Shown: positions 27,233 through 36,369, counted from the first letter of the stretch. The stretch is 64,000 nucleotides of DNA from Sphingobacteriales bacterium 16-39-50 (GCA_002257025.1 NCHA01000004.1:122456-186455), one strand, 5' to 3'. Numbers and translations: made by a program. Notes: generated by a model not told the origin, from the sequence alone.

Positions 27233-28531
27233 ATGCCTAAATGGATTCAAAATTTTCTGATGCTAATATCGCTTACAGGCTATATTCTGGCAGGATATTA
27301 TATTGAAAGATCAAACTTCCCGCTTCTAATCACTGTTTACAGTTCCTTATTTCTGATTGCCTATATTCTTCAAAAAAACAGCAGCCCTGATAATTTCAGA
27401 CTTCTGCTACTGAGTGGTATACTCTTTCGCTTTTGCCTGATTTTTTCAATTCCGGCGCTTTCTGATGATTTTTATCGTTTTGTATGGGATGGAAGGATTC
27501 AGCAATTGGGGATAAACCCCTTCGACTTTACTCCGGCACAATTTATTAAACAGCATTCTGATCAATTGCTGCACCAAATCTTTCCTTATCTCAACTCTCC
27601 TGATTATTATAGCGTCTATCCACAAATTTGCCAGTCGATTTTTAAAATTGCCTCGGCAATTGGAGGTGATAGTCTGTACCAGACTGTTGTTATTTTAAAA
27701 TCTGCAATCTTTCTTTCTGAACTTGGTACAATTTTCCTTTTAAAGGCACTACTTTCGGCAAGGAAGAATGCGCAATCACTTCAATTAATTTACATTCTCA
27801 ATCCATTGGTAATTATAGAACTCAGTGGCAACATCCATTTTGAAGCCTTCATGATCTTATTTATGCTGATGGCTGTCTGGCTGATTAATCATCAGAAATA
27901 CATCAGCTCAGCCGGAGCATTATCACTTGCCGTTCAGGCGAAATTATTGCCTCTTATCTTTATTCCATTACTCTTCCGACAAATTGGCCTGAAAAAGACA
28001 ATTAAATATGCATTTGTTTGTCTGATTATCACATCAGTCCTGAGTCTTGTATTACTTAATTCAACAGAGAGATTTGCTCATTTTGCAGAAAGCCTAAGGC
28101 TTTATTATGGTAAATTCGAATTTAATGGAGGCTTTTATAATTTGTTAAGAGCCATTGGCCAATGGTTCCTGGCTTATAATCCCATAGCTGTATTGAGTAA
28201 GATCATGATCGCTCTGGCTTTATCCGGGATGATCTGGGTATACTTCAGAAAGTTTGAGCTTTTGAATGGGATGTTTTGGCTGCTGACTATTTACCTGGCA
28301 TTCTCTGCTGTAGTCCACCCCTGGTATCTTACACCTCTGGTAGCACTTTCTGTTTTTACCAGACTTCGTTTTGCTTTGTTATGGTCAGCAATGATACCTT
28401 TAAGCTATTATACTTATAGTGTGATCCCGTACAGTGAAAATTATTGGTTTACCGGGATTGAATATCTTATTGTTATCGGTTTCCTTATTTGGGAGCTTAA
28501 TAAGCCGGAATCATCTCAAACCTTAACCTGA
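27233..28531 (+). CDS. Multi-pass GT-C type glycosyltransferase (mannosyltransferase-like)
   Basis: 432 residues with about ten to twelve hydrophobic segments. The first extracytoplasmic loop carries ALSDDFYRFVWDGR (D78-D79), the acidic motif typical of GT-C enzymes that use polyprenyl-phosphate sugars, such as GT87/PIG-M-like proteins. Later conserved features are YPQICQ and SAVVHPWYLTPL. It probably adds a mannose-like sugar to a lipid or glycan outside the inner membrane. No operon partner is evident: it is divergent from the BtuF-like gene and convergent with the SRPBCC gene. Confidence 0.75.
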   Translation: MPKWIQNFLMLISLTGYILAGYYIERSNFPLLITVYSSLFLIAYILQKNSSPDNFRLLLLSGILFRFCLIFSIPALSDDFYRFVWDGRIQQLGINPFDFTPAQFIKQHSDQLLHQIFPYLNSPDYYSVYPQICQSIFKIASAIGGDSLYQTVVILKSAIFLSELGTIFLLKALLSARKNAQSLQLIYILNPLVIIELSGNIHFEAFMILFMLMAVWLINHQKYISSAGALSLAVQAKLLPLIFIPLLFRQIGLKKTIKYAFVCLIITSVLSLVLLNSTERFAHFAESLRLYYGKFEFNGGFYNLLRAIGQWFLAYNPIAVLSKIMIALALSGMIWVYFRKFELLNGMFWLLTIYLAFSAVVHPWYLTPLVALSVFTRLRFALLWSAMIPLSYYTYSVIPYSENYWFTGIEYLIVIGFLIWELNKPESSQTLT

Positions 28532-28543
28532 AATACTTCAGGA

Positions 28544-28924
28544 TTATTCGTCGTAGAAATCCTGCAATGAACCAAAATAATTCAGATTCCATCCATCAAT
28601 CATATCATCTATTTCTGAGTCAGGGATATTTATATGTCTGAGTTCAACAGAAGTGCCATTTTTATCGGGATGAAGAATAAATGTCACAATTGATTCCTCT
28701 GGCTGATCACCAAAATACCATTGCTGAACAATCTTTTTGTTTTCTACAAACTCAATGTTTTTTCCGCAAATACTATCATCCCATAGTGAAAACTCGGAAC
28801 CCGGTTCGGTGCTCATGATCGCTTCAGCTCCTGTCCATAAAGAGATCGTCAGCGGGTTGGTCAGTGCGAGGTAAACCTCCTCCGGACTTGCCTGTATCAG
28901 GTAATATTTCTTAAAATCTTTCAT
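28544..28924 (-). CDS. SRPBCC/AHSA1-family protein
   Basis: 126 residues matching the activator-of-Hsp90-homologue/START-like fold. It starts FKKYYLIQASPEEVYLALTNP, then ISLWTGAEAIMSTEPGSEFSLWDDSI, and ends in WNLNYFGSLQDFYDE. Such proteins form a hydrophobic ligand cavity. The ligand and role are unknown. It is 12 bp from the convergent glycosyltransferase end. Confidence 0.85.
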   Translation of the reverse strand: MKDFKKYYLIQASPEEVYLALTNPLTISLWTGAEAIMSTEPGSEFSLWDDSICGKNIEFVENKKIVQQWYFGDQPEESIVTFILHPDKNGTSVELRHINIPDSEIDDMIDGWNLNYFGSLQDFYDE

Positions 28925-29097
28925 GTGAATTGCAAATCTAATATAAATGCCCTGATAATTTAATCCTGGATAATGAATTAATGCCCGGTTCTACAAGCTA
29001 TACAAATATGCGAAAATCACTTTTTTATTTTTTTTAGCAACATTTTGTAATAGCTGGCGTCATATAGTCTAGTTAGGCAATAGGAAATAAGAAATCT

Positions 29098-29535
29098 ATG
29101 GTAAGCAAAGATCAAAACATTAGTAATCAGTCACTTAGATCAGAACGCAGACCTATAACTTTAAAACTAAGCTATTTGCCGGTTCATGTTCCTCATATAG
29201 CTGATGCCCTTGATTTTGTTATTGAAAAGCTGCAATTCATTCCAACTGAAAAATTTTTATTCAGTGAAAGCCCTAAAAATGACCCCATTCAATTGAAAGA
29301 TAGTAATGGCAATTTATTAACACTGATTATGCAGGAAATAAAAAATAAACCCGAATTCAATTATATCATTTTTCATACTGATGATTGCCTCAGGGACTAC
29401 CATAAATATACTCTTGCAGGTGTTGAATTTATAAGCAGACCTGAATATACTGATGCAGGCCTGAGGGTAGATTTCCTCGGGCATAAAGAAAATCGATATA
29501 CTTTACTGGAAGAAAGAATATATACCGAAATATAG
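29098..29535 (+). CDS. VOC-fold (glyoxalase-like) protein
   Basis: 145 residues resembling a single-chain vicinal-oxygen-chelate protein: LSYLPVHVPHIADALDFVIEKLQF, then LKDSNGNLLTLIMQE, FNYIIFHTDDCLRDYHKYTLAGVEF and VDFLGHKENRYTLLEER. Possible metal ligands (His, Glu) are present but not in an unambiguous glyoxalase pattern. It is followed after 11 bp by an AraC-family regulator, so the two genes form a unit in which the VOC protein may be an enzyme or ligand sensor. Confidence 0.65.
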   Translation: MVSKDQNISNQSLRSERRPITLKLSYLPVHVPHIADALDFVIEKLQFIPTEKFLFSESPKNDPIQLKDSNGNLLTLIMQEIKNKPEFNYIIFHTDDCLRDYHKYTLAGVEFISRPEYTDAGLRVDFLGHKENRYTLLEERIYTEI

Positions 29536-29546
29536 TTTTAAATAAA

Positions 29547-30425
29547 ATGAAATACTTACGTGTACTTAAGAATAATAATCAGATATCAAGTGAAACTGTA
29601 AAGCAAGCTTATTATCCGGAGCACATAAGCAACTTTTCGATGCAAATGGTATTTAGTGGTAATTCAACTTATAATATCGGTAAAAGACATTTAAATCTAT
29701 ACCCTGACAGTTTTCTGGCACTGAATAAGGGTACACAATATTCCAGCAAGGTGGATTCCAATATCCCGGTGAATATGCTTTCAATCTCCTTTGCTCCCGA
29801 ATTTCTTAGTGATTTTTACAGAACCCAGCATAAAAATATAAACACACTGCTGGATGACCCTTTCAATTCAACTGAGCATTCTGAGGGCTTCTTTTTAGAA
29901 ACCATCTATCCCTTTTCAGGAGATATGAAATACAACATCCTGAACCTTAAAAACCAACTTGAACAAGAGTCGCCCGATGATTTGCTTGTCAATGAATACC
30001 TCCATCATAGCCTGATCAACTACTTTAAAATCTACCATAAAGAAGTTTCCAATAAATCAGAGAATCTTAGCTTTCTAAATAAAAGTACTAAGATTGAGAT
30101 ACTCAAACGTCTCACTTTTGCTAAAGAGTATATCTCTAGTAATTACAATAAAAACATAGATCTTGAAGATATTGCGCAGACTGCCTGTTTATCCGTAAAT
30201 CATTTATTACGTACATTCAAACAGGCCTATGGCATATCCCCACATCAATACCTGATAAAAGTGAGGATAGACAGATCAAAATATCTGCTCACCAACACAA
30301 GATACACGCTGAACGAAATCGTGGAAATAGTTGGATTTGAATGTCCAAGTTCATTTATAAGGCTTTTCAAAACGATGAACAGTATCACTCCCGGGAAATA
30401 TCGCCTGAATCTTCAACAAAACTAA
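29547..30425 (+). CDS. AraC-family transcriptional regulator
   Basis: 292 residues. An N-terminal ~170-residue cupin-like sensing region (NFSMQMVFSGNSTYNIGKRHLNLYPDSFLALN) precedes a C-terminal double helix-turn-helix. The first HTH is IDLEDIAQTACLSVNHLLRTFKQAYGISPHQYL; the second is YTLNEIVEIVGFECPSSFIRLFKTMNSITPGKYR. It sits 11 bp behind the VOC gene and probably responds to a small molecule linked to it. The stop is followed directly by MITE copy 1. Confidence 0.9.
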   Translation: MKYLRVLKNNNQISSETVKQAYYPEHISNFSMQMVFSGNSTYNIGKRHLNLYPDSFLALNKGTQYSSKVDSNIPVNMLSISFAPEFLSDFYRTQHKNINTLLDDPFNSTEHSEGFFLETIYPFSGDMKYNILNLKNQLEQESPDDLLVNEYLHHSLINYFKIYHKEVSNKSENLSFLNKSTKIEILKRLTFAKEYISSNYNKNIDLEDIAQTACLSVNHLLRTFKQAYGISPHQYLIKVRIDRSKYLLTNTRYTLNEIVEIVGFECPSSFIRLFKTMNSITPGKYRLNLQQN

Positions 30426-30641
30426 TTTAACGTGAGTTCGATATTAAATTATCTAAAGGTTAAGATTTAACCACATAGATTGAATTTATTATGCATTAAA
30501 GGAAACATAGATTGAAGCGAAGCTTCAAGGCTATCTGTGGCTAAAATGTAGGTTAGAAGCTATAAAATGCTATGTTTCCCTGCCTGCCAGCAGGCAGGTA
30601 TGTGGTTTTTAAAATATTATGTCGGGTTCACATTAATTTAA
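30422..30641. repeat. MITE-like palindromic element, copy 1
   Basis: A 202-bp body (30431-30632) lies between 9-bp direct repeats CTAATTTAA (30422-30430) and TTAATTTAA (30633-30641), an 8/9 match. Its ends are inverted (CGTGAGTTCGA... and ...GGGTTCACA), as are the subterminal AACCACATAG/TATGTGGTT and GAAACATAG/CTATGTTTC pairs, so the whole unit folds into a long hairpin. It has no ORF. The same unit recurs at 33538 and 47300, with a degenerate copy at 44355. Confidence 0.8.
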
Positions 30642-31115
30642 CTTCTCCCTGCTGTAAGGGAATTCAATCTTTCTGAATTTACCATTTACAGTACCCTCAA
30701 TCCAGGCCAGAACATTGCTTGCTGATTGGAAATGATAGGAAATTCGCTGAGGAAAGTCATGGTTCTTATTTTCAAAAACAAAAATTCCATCCTCTGCCGA
30801 GACTAACTTAAAAGAAACTGTAGAATCATTCCCTGCCCCATTTCCTGTAGGTTCATAATAAATACTACCAGCAGATTCATATATTTTTATGGTTTCAAGT
30901 AAAGTACTGTCACCTGCATTACTTATTGAAAAACTGATTCCATACATCCTTGAATCTTTGCTCATTTTCCAGGATTCAACAATACGACCTTTTGCCGTAT
31001 TCATGGTCCAGCTTCCTTTTAAAAAATCAAAATCACTAAGCGAAGTTCTTTGCTGGGCATTAGACTCAAAACATAGAACAAAAAATAAACTAAACAGCAA
31101 CAGTTTTTGCTTCAT
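30633..31115 (-). CDS. Exported DUF6265-type protein
   Basis: 160 residues: a signal peptide (MKQKLLLFSLFFVLCFESNAQ), then a calycin-like beta-barrel domain with DFDFLKGSWTMN, RIVESWKMSKDSRMYGISFSI and FENKNHDFPQRISYHF, matching the DUF6265 family. It is probably periplasmic and of unknown function. Its TAA stop (30635-30633) lies inside the right 9-bp target duplication of MITE copy 1, so the element inserted exactly at the 3' end of this gene. Confidence 0.8.
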   Translation of the reverse strand: MKQKLLLFSLFFVLCFESNAQQRTSLSDFDFLKGSWTMNTAKGRIVESWKMSKDSRMYGISFSISNAGDSTLLETIKIYESAGSIYYEPTGNGAGNDSTVSFKLVSAEDGIFVFENKNHDFPQRISYHFQSASNVLAWIEGTVNGKFRKIEFPYSREKLN

Positions 31116-31568
31116 AAATACCTTGATGAATATGATCCTCCTCTTTTATAAATACACTTGAATAAAGATCAGTATTCTGATGAAATAAATTCGGTACATA
31201 TCAAAAGATTTCAGCAAAAAAAGCACTTCATTTTTCGAAAAGATCTATAATTAAATGACTGATTTTTATAGTCTATACTGTCCTGATTTTTCCCTTTAAC
31301 AAAATTTAACAGACCATAATCTGAATGATTCCGGAAATCTCAAATTGTCTGTTTAAAAACAGACAATTATAACAACAAAAAATATTTACATATAATTCAT
31401 TATCAGTTATTTACAAATAATTTAACTAATATTCCGGAAAGCCCATCAGAAAATATCAGAACCTGAAAGTATTTACTCCAAATGGAATTAATGGTGTTTT
31501 TTGCCTATGTGCCAGGCTGGTTTTATATGGAAATTTAGATCAGAAAATTATATTAAAAAAACACAAAA
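31116..31568. other. Intergenic region with a perfect palindrome
   Basis: No gene detected in this divergent promoter region. At 31344-31367 there is a perfect 11-bp inverted repeat, ATTGTCTGTTT and AAACAGACAAT, with a 2-nt centre. It is a candidate operator about 200 bp upstream of the NTF2-like gene. Confidence 0.4.
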
Positions 31569-32024
31569 ATGAACCTTAAATCAATTATGTTTTGCACTGT
31601 ACTATGTGCAGTTCTAACAAGCACCGCCTTCGCAAAAGATCGTCCTGCACCTAATGTAAAAAATGTAATCAATGAATTTGCGGACAGTCATGTAAACACC
31701 GATGCTGCTAAACTAGGCAGGATCCTCAGTTCAGATGCAGTTCTGAAATTTTCAAAGGGCGATGAAGTGCTCTCCCAGAGTCAGATTTCAATCATGAAGA
31801 TTATGAAACAGAATGAAGGAATTAAGCAAAATTGCTCCACTACAATTGATGTAATTGCGAGCGGTTCTGCTTTGGCAATGGCAAAAGTGAATTTCGTTTA
31901 TGAAGATTTCGTAATTGAGAACTTCCTGACACTTGAACTTGACAAAAGTGGCAACTGGAAGATTACCAGAATAAATAAGTTTTTTACAGAAACGGCATCC
32001 AAAGACGTCCTTTCAAAGCGTTAA
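31569..32024 (+). CDS. Exported NTF2-like (lumazine-binding-like) protein
   Basis: 151 residues with a signal peptide (MNLKSIMFCTVLCAVLTSTAFA). The rest is an NTF2-like/SnoaL-type cone fold: NVINEFADSHVNTDAAKLGRIL, SSDAVLKF, then strands ending LTLELDKSGNWKITRINKFF. It resembles the 'putative lumazine-binding' family PF12893, which is common in Bacteroidota envelopes. No catalytic residues can be assigned. It is followed by a hairpin at 32031-32081. Confidence 0.7.
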   Translation: MNLKSIMFCTVLCAVLTSTAFAKDRPAPNVKNVINEFADSHVNTDAAKLGRILSSDAVLKFSKGDEVLSQSQISIMKIMKQNEGIKQNCSTTIDVIASGSALAMAKVNFVYEDFVIENFLTLELDKSGNWKITRINKFFTETASKDVLSKR

Positions 32025-32030
32025 CCTGAA

Positions 32031-32081
32031 TATTTACCGAAGATGAATACTGTCAATTTACGGTATTCATCTTCGTAAATA
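32031..32081 (+). terminator. Hairpin after the NTF2-like gene
   Basis: A 13-bp perfect stem CGAAGATGAATAC/GTATTCATCTTCG (32038-32050 with 32063-32075) is extended by TATTTA/TAAATA. There is no clear U-tract, so it may be a terminator or an mRNA-stabilising hairpin. Confidence 0.5.
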
Positions 32082-32232
32082 AAAAATGTACTTAGATGTT
32101 CTCTATCATTTTTTTTACAAGATAAAATAGTGTTAGATGCAACATTTTAAAAAATCCTTCGTCTAATTTTTAACGTAATTTATTATGCGTCCAAGTTCAA
32201 AGATTTAAGCGTAAAATAAATATAGAGCTACA

Positions 32233-33138
32233 ATGATGAATAATGAAAGTTCTGCCAAATCTGAACGTTATAGTAGCAGGTACACAAGAGGGTTCCTGAG
32301 AATGCTCACGAATGAGGGGCAAGCTCTGACTGACAAGTTTGTTGAACAGTTTTACACCTCAAAAAACTATCAGGAAAGGCTTGAAGCTATAAAATATCTT
32401 ATCAGTGTTAACGGAAAGTATAGTTTTCCGGAGAAAATTTTAGCTGATGCCCTGAAAGACTTTTGCTCTCAGGTAAAAGTTTATGTTCTGAAACATTTTA
32501 ATTTCTCAGGTGTAATTGATTCACAGATAAAGGACTGTCTGAAGGATATAGCACAGAATGATGAGAAATTACAATTGAGGACTCTTGCTCTTGAAAGGTT
32601 GTCTGAACTTGATGATAAAGATCATTATGATCTGTTTTTTTCAACCTCTTTATTAAAGGGATCAAAAGAATCATCTGCTGGCTTAAGAGGACTATACAAG
32701 CTGGATAAGGAAAAAGCTTATCAAATGGCAAAATTCCGAACTGAGTCATCGAGCGGAAATCTGGATATTGCCATAGCCGAAATATTTCAGAATGAAGGCG
32801 ATATAAATGATCTTGCTTTTATTAAACAACGCCTGAAAGCGCGGAATAAATTCAATAAAATTGAGCTGATCAGGATTTATCTTAGGTTTTTGGGACGCCT
32901 GGAGATTGATACAATTATAAGAAGCAACATTCTCTTTATAAGTGAGGATATTCTCTCTACATCAAACCGGGAATTAGTGCAACTTCTGATAATGGAACTT
33001 CATCATTTTGTCTCCAGTTATCATGATTATTTAAGCAAGAATGAGGACCTGTTAAAATATTTGAACAAAACAATCGATATTCTGCTTGAAAAAAAATATC
33101 TGAACAATGGTCAAAATGATCCATTTGGTCCGATTTAA
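32233..33138 (+). CDS. Hypothetical alpha-helical, HEAT-like repeat protein
   Basis: 301 residues, almost entirely predicted helical, with repeated helix pairs such as NYQERLEAIKYLISV, ILADALKDFCSQVKVYVLKHF and EKLQLRTLALERLSELDDKDHYDLF. The arrangement resembles HEAT/ARM solenoids, like those at the C-terminus of M1 aminopeptidases, but there is no catalytic domain and no signal peptide. I do not recognise a specific family. It could be a stand-alone scaffold or the remnant of a longer protein. It ends just before a strong bidirectional terminator. Confidence 0.6.
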   Translation: MMNNESSAKSERYSSRYTRGFLRMLTNEGQALTDKFVEQFYTSKNYQERLEAIKYLISVNGKYSFPEKILADALKDFCSQVKVYVLKHFNFSGVIDSQIKDCLKDIAQNDEKLQLRTLALERLSELDDKDHYDLFFSTSLLKGSKESSAGLRGLYKLDKEKAYQMAKFRTESSSGNLDIAIAEIFQNEGDINDLAFIKQRLKARNKFNKIELIRIYLRFLGRLEIDTIIRSNILFISEDILSTSNRELVQLLIMELHHFVSSYHDYLSKNEDLLKYLNKTIDILLEKKYLNNGQNDPFGPI

Positions 33139-33162
33139 TAAAAGGAATATTTCTTTTGCAAT

Positions 33163-33197
33163 AAAAAAGCCCTCCCAAAATCTGGGAGGGCTTTTTT
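33163..33197. terminator. Bidirectional Rho-independent terminator
   Basis: A perfect 15-bp stem including AGCCCTCCCA/TGGGAGGGCT (33163-33177 with 33183-33197), with A6 and T6 ends, lies between the convergent HEAT-like and histone H1-like genes. Confidence 0.92.
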
Positions 33198-33220
33198 ATT
33201 ATCTAAAACAGTGAGAAAAA

Positions 33221-33400
33221 TTATTTAGCACTATTTTTTTTCTCAGTAACTTCATTTCTGATCTCTTGAGCAAGATTTTTCAAATCCTGCATTCCTTTAC
33301 GAACTCTTGTTCCGGCTGCACTGTTACCTGAATTGTAGAATTTGTTTGCATCAACTTCAACTGAAGCGAGCAAATCTTTCATTTTTGTAAATTTGTCCAT
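33221..33400 (-). CDS. Histone H1-like protein (Hc1 family)
   Basis: 59 residues from ATG 33400 (MDKFTKMKDL). The open frame begins at 33493, but the promoter found at 33422-33452 lies inside that extension, which settles the start. The sequence (DLLASVEVDANKFYNSGNSA, AGTRVRKGMQDLKNLAQ) matches the short Hc1/histone-H1-like nucleoid proteins of Bacteroidota, with a lysine-containing C-terminus (EKKNSAK) shorter than chlamydial Hc1. It probably binds DNA non-specifically. Confidence 0.85.
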   Translation of the reverse strand: MDKFTKMKDLLASVEVDANKFYNSGNSAAGTRVRKGMQDLKNLAQEIRNEVTEKKNSAK

Positions 33401-33421
33401 CGTTATATTTTTTAGGTTAAA

Positions 33422-33459
33422 CAAATCTAATTTAATTACAGAAAATGACAAGTCATTTT
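33422..33459 (-). promoter_or_regulatory. Promoter and overlapping palindrome for the histone H1-like gene
   Basis: On the minus strand, CTTG (-33; 33452-33449), exactly 19 nt, and TAGATTTG (-7; 33429-33422) match the Bacteroidota consensus. The palindrome AAAATGAC-AA-GTCATTTT (33442-33459) covers the -33 box and could be an operator. The predicted start near 33416 leaves a leader of about 15 nt. Confidence 0.7.
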
Positions 33460-33537
33460 TGTAATTTTTTTCAAGCCTGTCAAACTTTAACATTTAAATT
33501 AACTCAAATGGATAAATCTAATAGCCAAATTTTGAGT

Positions 33538-33770
33538 TTAGTTTAACTTGAGTTCGATGAAATTATCTAAAGATTAAGATTTAACCACATAGATTGAATT
33601 TACTATGTTTTAAAGGAAACATAGATTGAAAATCACATAGATTGAAGCGGAGCTTCAAAGCTATCTGTGTCTAAAATTTAGGTTAGAAGCTATAAAATGC
33701 TATGTTTCCCTGCAGCCGGCAGGCAGGTATGCGGTTTTTTAAATATTATGTCGAGTTCACGTTAGTTTAA
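33538..33770. repeat. MITE-like palindromic element, copy 2
   Basis: A 215-bp body is flanked by identical 9-bp direct repeats TTAGTTTAA (33538-33546 and 33762-33770). It has the same inverted ends and internal blocks as copy 1, plus a short extra segment (AAAATCACATAGATTG) that copy 1 lacks. Because TTAGTTTAA is not its own reverse complement, the flanks are true direct repeats and not part of the inverted ends. Confidence 0.85.
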
Positions 33771-33941
33771 AATTTGTATGGCTATTCTGTATTTGATCTT
33801 AAGAAGCTATTTAATTTTTAACGATTTTCTGAATAAAACTCAAATGATGATTCCTGTCATTTTTTTGAATGCTTAAAATCAAAGAGTAAACTGATTAATA
33901 CTTATAAATTCACATTTTATTATTAGCTAAAAAACAATATA

Positions 33942-36347
33942 ATGTCTGTATCTAATTATATCATTCCCTTTAAACAGATCGGTATCGAAGATCTGCCAAA
34001 GGTTGGTGGGAAAAATGCCTCATTGGGTGAAATGTTCAATCAACTTACATCTAAAGGCATAAACATCCCGGATGGATTTGCCCTAAGTGCTGATGCTTAC
34101 AGACTTTTCCGAAAAGAAAATAAAATTGAACAGCAGCTAAATGACTTATTGGAATCATTAGACAGAAAAAACCTATCTAATCTCAGTTCAATCGGAGAAA
34201 AAGCAAGGCAACTAATCAGTAAGTCGGTACTTCCCGAAGAAATAAAGAAAGAGTGTAAAGAGGCCTATTTTAATCTCTGTGAACAATGCGGAGTTAAGGT
34301 ATTGGATGTTGCAGTTAGAAGCAGTGCAACTGCAGAAGACCTCCCAACAGCAAGCTTTGCAGGAAGAATGGAATCCTTCCTGAATATTAGCGGAGTAGAA
34401 CAATTACTTGATGCCATTCATCGCTGTTATATCTCATTATTTACAGACCGGGCTATAAAGTACCGCCATGACATGGGCTTTATGGACATGGATATTGCCA
34501 TTTCTGCGGGAGTTCAGCAAATGGTACGAAGTGATAAGGCTTCATCAGGAGTTGCATTCACAATTGATCCGGATTCAGGCTTTAAAAACACGATAGTCAT
34601 CAACAGTATTTGGGGTCTGGGTGAAAATATTGTCCAGGGAAGGGTTACACCAGATGAATGGACTGTTTTTAAACCCACTTTAAAGGACGGAAAATACGAT
34701 CCGATACTGAGGAACCATTGCGGAAAAAAAGAGTTCACAATGGTCTATGCCGATAAAGCAGATCAACTTTCTGCTGAAAAGACGATCATAAATTATGACA
34801 CATCCGAAGCAAAGAAAAATGAACTTTCACTAAACAGAGCAGAAGTCATTCTTTTAGCCAGGTGGTGCCTCCAGATTGAAGAGCATTATGGAAAGGCCAT
34901 GGATATAGAATGGGCGAAAGACGGACTAAACCATCAGCTTTATATAGTTCAGGCCAGACCAGAAACTGTTCATGCTAAAGGGAAAAAACAGGTTCATGAA
35001 ATCTTCAACCTAATCGAAAAAAGCAAACTTCTGGCAAGCGGAATTGCTCTTGGAGATAAAATCGCTTCAGGTAAGGCAAGAATTTTAAAAAGCCCGCTTG
35101 AAGGCGATCAGTTGCTGCAAGGTGAAATACTCGTAACAGACATCACCAACCCTGATTGGGACCCGATTTTAAAGAAAGCAGCTGCCATTGTTACTAATAA
35201 GGGTGGCCGAACAAGCCATGCGGCTATTGTAGCCCGTGAGCTGGGTACAGTAGCCGTGGTTGGCTCAGGCAATGCCACAGAAGCAATTAAGTCAGGAGAT
35301 AAGATCACTGTTTCCTGCGCTGACGGAAAGGACGGACATATCTATGAGGGTTTGTTAAAATGGACTGTGGTTGAACAGGATTTTAGCGGACTTAAATTAC
35401 CAAAAACTTCAGCAATGTTTATCCTGGCAGATCCGGACAGGGCGTTTGAATTGAGCTCTTATCCCAACAATGGAGTGGGATTGTTGAGACTTGAATTTGC
35501 GATCTCAAACAGTATCCGGATTCATCCGCTTGCATTATGTGAGCCTGAAAAGATTAAGGACAAGGCTTTACAAAAAGAGATCCATGACCTGACAAAAAAT
35601 TATAAAGATGGCAAGGACTACTTTGTTGACCGCCTTGCTGAATCCGTTGCATTGGTGGCAGCAGCATTTTACCCTAATGATGTCATTGTAAGGCTCAGCG
35701 ATTTTAAGAGCAATGAATATGCGAACCTTTTAGGTGGCAAATACTTTGAACCTCATGAAGAGAATCCAATGATCGGATTACGTGGAGCATCCCGTTATTA
35801 CAGCGATTTTTACCGCAAAGGTTTTGCACTGGAATGCAGGGCAATGAAAAAAGTAAGGGAAGAAATGGGACTTAAAAATGTAAAATTGATGGTCCCATTC
35901 TGCCGGACGATAGAAGAAGGAGAAAAAGTACTGGAGGAAATGAAAAGCAATGGTTTGGTGCAGGGCGAGGATGGCCTGGAAGTTTATGTCATGATCGAGA
36001 TTCCAAGTAATGTATTACTCGCTGATGAATTTGCAAAACTATTTGATGGCTTTTCCATCGGATCAAATGACCTGACTCAGCTTACATTGGGCATCGACCG
36101 TGATTCCAGTCTGGTAAGTTATTTATTCAATGAGGAGAATCCTGCTGTAAAAGGTTTGATCCGTGAGGCAATCAGAGCTGCAAAGCGAAATCATATCAAG
36201 GTAGGTCTTTGCGGTCAGGCTCCAAGTGATATTCCGGCATTTGCAGAGTTTCTGGTTCAGGAAGAAATCGACAGTATTTCATTTAATCCGGACGCACTGA
36301 TAAAGGGTATTGAAAATATGAACAGGGCCGAGAATAAGAAAAAATAA
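33942..36347 (+). CDS. ppsA: Phosphoenolpyruvate synthase (pyruvate, water dikinase)
   Basis: 801 residues, normal length. An N-terminal ATP-grasp PPDK-like domain (VGGKNASLGEMF, VRSSATAEDLPTASFAGRMESFLN) is followed by the phosphohistidine domain with GGRTSHAAIVARELG, where H426 is the phosphorylated residue. The C-terminal PEP-utilising TIM barrel contains FSIGSNDLTQLTLGIDRDS and the catalytic GLCGQAPSD cysteine region. It makes PEP from pyruvate, ATP and water for gluconeogenesis. An AT-rich hairpin at 36370-36390 follows. MITE copy 2 lies about 170 bp upstream, possibly near its promoter. Confidence 0.96.
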   Translation: MSVSNYIIPFKQIGIEDLPKVGGKNASLGEMFNQLTSKGINIPDGFALSADAYRLFRKENKIEQQLNDLLESLDRKNLSNLSSIGEKARQLISKSVLPEEIKKECKEAYFNLCEQCGVKVLDVAVRSSATAEDLPTASFAGRMESFLNISGVEQLLDAIHRCYISLFTDRAIKYRHDMGFMDMDIAISAGVQQMVRSDKASSGVAFTIDPDSGFKNTIVINSIWGLGENIVQGRVTPDEWTVFKPTLKDGKYDPILRNHCGKKEFTMVYADKADQLSAEKTIINYDTSEAKKNELSLNRAEVILLARWCLQIEEHYGKAMDIEWAKDGLNHQLYIVQARPETVHAKGKKQVHEIFNLIEKSKLLASGIALGDKIASGKARILKSPLEGDQLLQGEILVTDITNPDWDPILKKAAAIVTNKGGRTSHAAIVARELGTVAVVGSGNATEAIKSGDKITVSCADGKDGHIYEGLLKWTVVEQDFSGLKLPKTSAMFILADPDRAFELSSYPNNGVGLLRLEFAISNSIRIHPLALCEPEKIKDKALQKEIHDLTKNYKDGKDYFVDRLAESVALVAAAFYPNDVIVRLSDFKSNEYANLLGGKYFEPHEENPMIGLRGASRYYSDFYRKGFALECRAMKKVREEMGLKNVKLMVPFCRTIEEGEKVLEEMKSNGLVQGEDGLEVYVMIEIPSNVLLADEFAKLFDGFSIGSNDLTQLTLGIDRDSSLVSYLFNEENPAVKGLIREAIRAAKRNHIKVGLCGQAPSDIPAFAEFLVQEEIDSISFNPDALIKGIENMNRAENKKK

Positions 36348-36369
36348 CATGGCTCAATTTTAGACCAAC

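Noticed and set aside
33401..33493. N-terminal extension of the histone H1-like protein.
   Set aside because: A consensus promoter lies inside the extension and the family starts at the ATG at 33400.
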